A stretch of 64,000 bases of DNA from Polaribacter sp. SA4-10 (GTDB lineage Bacteria; Bacteroidota; Bacteroidia; Flavobacteriales; Flavobacteriaceae). The notes under the pieces are model-generated. The model ran no database searches. It worked only from the letters and a program-made list of their open reading frames with translations, and was not told the origin of the DNA. The DNA lies in the NCBI RefSeq assembly GCF_002163835.1, contig NZ_CP019331.1:620001-684000 (forward strand), in the 5' to 3' direction. Shown here piece by piece: positions 61,305-64,000 of this stretch. The position numbers and the translations under genes were made by a program. The first letter of the stretch is position 1. Every line of letters starts with the position of its first letter.

Positions 61305-62585
61305 ATGATGAAAAAATTAAAAGATTTAACTCAGGTCTACAAAAAAGAAGATAAAGAAATAACTCAAAAAAAATCTAAAGTAATTGAATTAGATGAAAGA
61401 GATAGAAAACAAACTTATCATGAATCCGGATTTAGGGAAAGCACTAGAAATTTTGGAGATAGAATAGCTTTAAATATTAGTTTGAAAGCTATTTATGCTA
61501 AATTTCAAAATGAAGAAAAAGAAAATGAATCTAAACAAATTAAATATAATGAACCTTATTTATTAGAAAAATCAGAGATAGAGACTGAAATTAAAACTAA
61601 ATCAGTTGTTTTAGATAATCTTTCTGAAAAAATTGAGGAAAGAAGAGTGAAAATTGAAAATTTAAAACAAGAAATTACTAATATTCCTTTAAATCCTGAA
61701 AATTATGGGATAGATGCTAAAAAAGGTGCTTCAGTTAAGTTTTGGATTGGAGTTTTATTACTTATCCCTATTACATTATATTTAATAACATTCTATGTAT
61801 CTACATCTTATTCTGCTTTTTTTAAGAAATTTGAAATTGGAGACGGTGTAATTCAATCTATTTTAGATGCTAATGCTTTTACAAAATCATGGAGTGATGG
61901 ACCTCTAGAGGGAATGTTTGTAACGTTTATCCCTTTTGTATTTATGGGATTAGGTTTTTTAATACACATATTTGGAGAAAAGAAAAGTTTAGTTAATGGT
62001 TTTAAAATATTCGCACTTTTTGTTGTTACATTTATTTTTGATGCAATACTTGCGTATTTAATAGAAAGTAATTTATATGAATTATCAAAAGGAATAAATT
62101 CTCCAGATTTTGATTTGTCGTTGGCATTTCAGGCAGTCGCTTTTTGGGGAATTATTTTTGCTGGTTTTTTAGTTTATATTATTTGGGGTTTAGTATTTGA
62201 TTTTCTTATGAAAGAGCATGCAGAAAAGGATAAAATTAACGTAGCATTAAATCAACGAAAAGCAAATATTAAAATTGAAAGGCAAGAAGTTGAAAAGTTA
62301 GTTTCCAATACTCATGCAATTAAAGAATATTTAGAAAAATTAAAAGGCAAGGTTGAAGAATTGAAGAGATTAATAAACGGAATAATTATTCCTGTAAAGG
62401 AGTATCAGCTTTACGCATCAGAATATATGCAAGGTTGGGTTACATCAATAAATCAAAATTTGCATGGTTCAGCTTTAAAAAAACAAGAATTAATCCATAG
62501 TTGTAATGAAACTTATATGTTACACGCTGAGGAAGTAGGGTCTAATCAAGAAGTTCAAAACAAAATATTTTTATCAGAATCATAA
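61305..62585 (+). CDS. Four-helix membrane protein with flanking coiled coils
   Basis: A 426-residue protein. Residues about 86-128 form a coiled coil (LDNLSEKIEERRVKIENLKQ). Four transmembrane helices follow at about 146-166, 203-224, 230-252 and 274-300, and a second coiled coil at about 305-365 (QEVEKLVSNTHAIKEYLEKL, KGKVEELKRL). Two ATG codons (61305, 61308) can start it. The stop shares its last base with the ATG of the next gene (TAATG). I do not recognise the family; the build suggests a membrane scaffold between the cytoplasmic TerB protein and the outer lipoprotein. Confidence 0.75.
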   Translation: MMKKLKDLTQVYKKEDKEITQKKSKVIELDERDRKQTYHESGFRESTRNFGDRIALNISLKAIYAKFQNEEKENESKQIKYNEPYLLEKSEIETEIKTKSVVLDNLSEKIEERRVKIENLKQEITNIPLNPENYGIDAKKGASVKFWIGVLLLIPITLYLITFYVSTSYSAFFKKFEIGDGVIQSILDANAFTKSWSDGPLEGMFVTFIPFVFMGLGFLIHIFGEKKSLVNGFKIFALFVVTFIFDAILAYLIESNLYELSKGINSPDFDLSLAFQAVAFWGIIFAGFLVYIIWGLVFDFLMKEHAEKDKINVALNQRKANIKIERQEVEKLVSNTHAIKEYLEKLKGKVEELKRLINGIIIPVKEYQLYASEYMQGWVTSINQNLHGSALKKQELIHSCNETYMLHAEEVGSNQEVQNKIFLSES

Positions 62586-63529
62586 TGAAATTTTTAAAAA
62601 CAAAAACATATTTGGTATTCGTAAGCTCAGTTATTATATTAATTTCTTGTAAAGCTGAGAAAGGTGAAGTAAAAAAAGAAATACAAGCACCAAAAAATAT
62701 AGCCAATATTGGGTGTCCAGATTATCTGTTAAAAAATAAATATAATAATTTGAATATTAGTCTTTTACTTGATTTGTCTGATAGGATAAGTGATGAAAAA
62801 TACTCGAACCAAACAATGTCATATTCAGATCGGGATTTAGGTTATATAGAAGTAATTTCTAAAAGCTTTATTCAACACATAGAGAAAAAAAGACTTGTTC
62901 TAATGAATGACAAGATTCAACTTTATTTTGAGCCAGCACCTTTAGACGAGACGATAAATATAAAGTCTAAACAATTAAAAGAATATTTTGATAGAAATTT
63001 ATCTAAAAAAGTAATTGAACAAATGAAAGTTGATTATAATGTTCTTCCTAAAGAAATTTATAGTTTAGCCCAAAAAGATAATAAATATGTAGGTTCTGAT
63101 ATCTGGAGGTTTTTTAAAGATAAAGTTAAAAGATATTGCATAGAAGAATGTAATCGAAATATTTTAATAATTATAACAGATGGTTACGTGTATCACGAAG
63201 AAACCAAATTAAAAGAAGAAAATTTCACCTCATACATTACCCCCTCACAGTTAAGGAAATATGGCTTGAACAATAGTAAATGGAAAGAAATTATTGAAGA
63301 AAAAAAATTTGGATTTATTCAGGCTACAGATGGTTTAAATGATTTAGAAGTACTTGTACTAGGGGTTGAAAACCACGACAGAAAAAGAAATCCATATGGT
63401 AAAGATATAATTGAAAAATATTGGAAAGATTGGTTGGGAAATATGGGAGTTAAAAAGTTTGAAGTTTATGGAGCAGAACTACCAAGTAATATAGAGAGTT
63501 CTATTAAAGAATTTATTTTAAGTAATTAA
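62585..63529 (+). CDS. VWA-like lipoprotein
   Basis: A 314-residue lipoprotein, Cys 22 in VIILISCKAEKG. After the linker, NISLLLDLSDRISDEKYS (Asp 63) matches the first strand and metal loop of a von Willebrand A domain, with DxSDR in place of DxSxS. The third motif is NILIIITDGYVYHEE (TDG at 198-200), and a possible second loop is YVGSDIWRFF (about 168-177). The metal site is thus incomplete at one position. The ATG overlaps the stop of the previous gene. Location is the periplasm or membrane surface. The VWA call is by motif and order only. Confidence 0.68.
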   Translation: MKFLKTKTYLVFVSSVIILISCKAEKGEVKKEIQAPKNIANIGCPDYLLKNKYNNLNISLLLDLSDRISDEKYSNQTMSYSDRDLGYIEVISKSFIQHIEKKRLVLMNDKIQLYFEPAPLDETINIKSKQLKEYFDRNLSKKVIEQMKVDYNVLPKEIYSLAQKDNKYVGSDIWRFFKDKVKRYCIEECNRNILIIITDGYVYHEETKLKEENFTSYITPSQLRKYGLNNSKWKEIIEEKKFGFIQATDGLNDLEVLVLGVENHDRKRNPYGKDIIEKYWKDWLGNMGVKKFEVYGAELPSNIESSIKEFILSN

Positions 63530-63538
63530 GTCTTCATT

Positions 63539-64000
63539 ATGAAATTATCATTTGTAGTTTTTTTTCTTTTTATCTCTTTTGCATGTAATAAGGGTAAGAA
63601 AAATGATAAAAATTCATTATCCAAAGAGTTGGTAACATATTATCCAACTTCTACAACCGGCGTGGTTATAAATCACAAATATTATTCACTTTCATATAGT
63701 GAAGAAGATGAACAAGCGGAATGGGTAGCCTATAAAATAATTAGTACTAAATTGAACAATATCAGTCGAACTAATAATTTTAAAGAAGATCCTTATGTTC
63801 AAACTGGTTCTTCTCAGGTTTATGATTATCAAGGCAGCGGCTATGACAGAGGTCATTTAGCACCGGCAAAAACAATGTCTCAAAATAAAAATTCGATGAG
63901 TGAAAGTTTTTATATGAGTAATATAAGTCCGCAAAACCCTGGATTTAATCGTGGTATATGGAAAAAGCTAGAAGAAAAAGTGCGCTATTGGGCTAGTATG
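63539..64000 (+). CDS. DNA/RNA non-specific endonuclease, lipoprotein, 3' end missing
   Basis: The first 154 codons of a gene that continues past the window. Lipoprotein signal MKLSFVVFFLFISFAC (Cys 16). The nuclease motif DYQGSGYDRGHLAPAKTMSQ (catalytic His in DRGH, residues 103-106) and MSNISPQNPGFNRGIWKKLE (metal-binding Asn and the Glu that follows) define the NUC1/Serratia-type betabeta-alpha nuclease. The signal places it outside the cytoplasm, so it acts on external nucleic acid. It begins nine bases after the VWA-like gene, so it is very probably in the same transcript. Confidence 0.85.
   Translation, partial: MKLSFVVFFLFISFACNKGKKNDKNSLSKELVTYYPTSTTGVVINHKYYSLSYSEEDEQAEWVAYKIISTKLNNISRTNNFKEDPYVQTGSSQVYDYQGSGYDRGHLAPAKTMSQNKNSMSESFYMSNISPQNPGFNRGIWKKLEEKVRYWASM

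Overview
The window is about 30% G+C chromosomal DNA from a member of the Bacteroidota, most probably a marine Flavobacteriaceae (Polaribacter/Tenacibaculum-like). This rests on sequence features: promoters of the TAnnTTTG type instead of TATAAT, many short-lobed lipoproteins and signal peptides ending in FSQ/FAQ, a subtilase with a type IX secretion C-terminal sorting domain, family members restricted to Bacteroidota (DUF6452, DUF6048, DUF6702, DUF5362, YwqK-type MORN proteins), and a serine-palmitoyltransferase-like gene paired with a cysteine-synthase-like gene. No rRNA, tRNA, CRISPR array, transposase or phage gene was seen. I had no database, so all family names come from recognising the protein sequence.

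Layout. 1-4.2 kb: tail of an unknown gene, alanine dehydrogenase, and a three-gene sigma / anti-sigma-like / outer-membrane-like unit. 4.6-9 kb: priA, a palindromic repeat, a conserved intergenic RNA-like element, a VF530-type small protein, an orphan signal-peptide remnant and gcvT. 9-13.6 kb: a two-gene unit that could make the sulfonolipid (capnine-type) or sphingoid base, then oligopeptidase B. 13.6-18.5 kb: ybaB, an AsmA-like giant, a small membrane protein and ornithine aminotransferase. 18.5-19.25 kb is a degraded, hairpin-rich intergenic stretch with a membrane-protein remnant. 19.25-28 kb: lipocalin-like and OmpA lipoproteins, rlmD with small neighbours, a 2OG-Fe oxygenase, a SUI1 protein, and a tightly packed DUF1835 / nucleoside phosphorylase / binding-protein-like unit. 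28-33 kb: ung and mutS2 (divergent), a MATE exporter. 33.1-39.8 kb: a collinear envelope/division run tpx-dgkA-ftsK-lolA-lptF-ribB. 40-47.4 kb: pepE, paralogous carboxypeptidase-regulatory-like proteins, DUF6702 and two tandem M1 metallopeptidases. 47.5-56.9 kb: cold-shock protein, nitronate monooxygenase, a T9SS subtilase, mnmA, fasciclin lipoprotein, YwqK protein, purB, terC. 56.9-60.2 kb: a TonB-receptor locus with His/Asp-rich companions that looks like metal uptake. 60.9-64 kb: a compact TerB / four-TM coiled-coil / VWA-like lipoprotein operon followed by a lipoprotein nuclease cut by the window edge.

Most of the window is ordinary core flavobacterial genome. The parts I would look at again are the TerB-VWA-nuclease cassette at the right end, the acyltransferase/cysteine-synthase-like pair, the metal TonB locus with its non-ATG small gene, the RibA-like half of RibB that has lost its zinc cysteines, the four-cysteine insertion in ornithine aminotransferase, and several non-coding palindromic elements.
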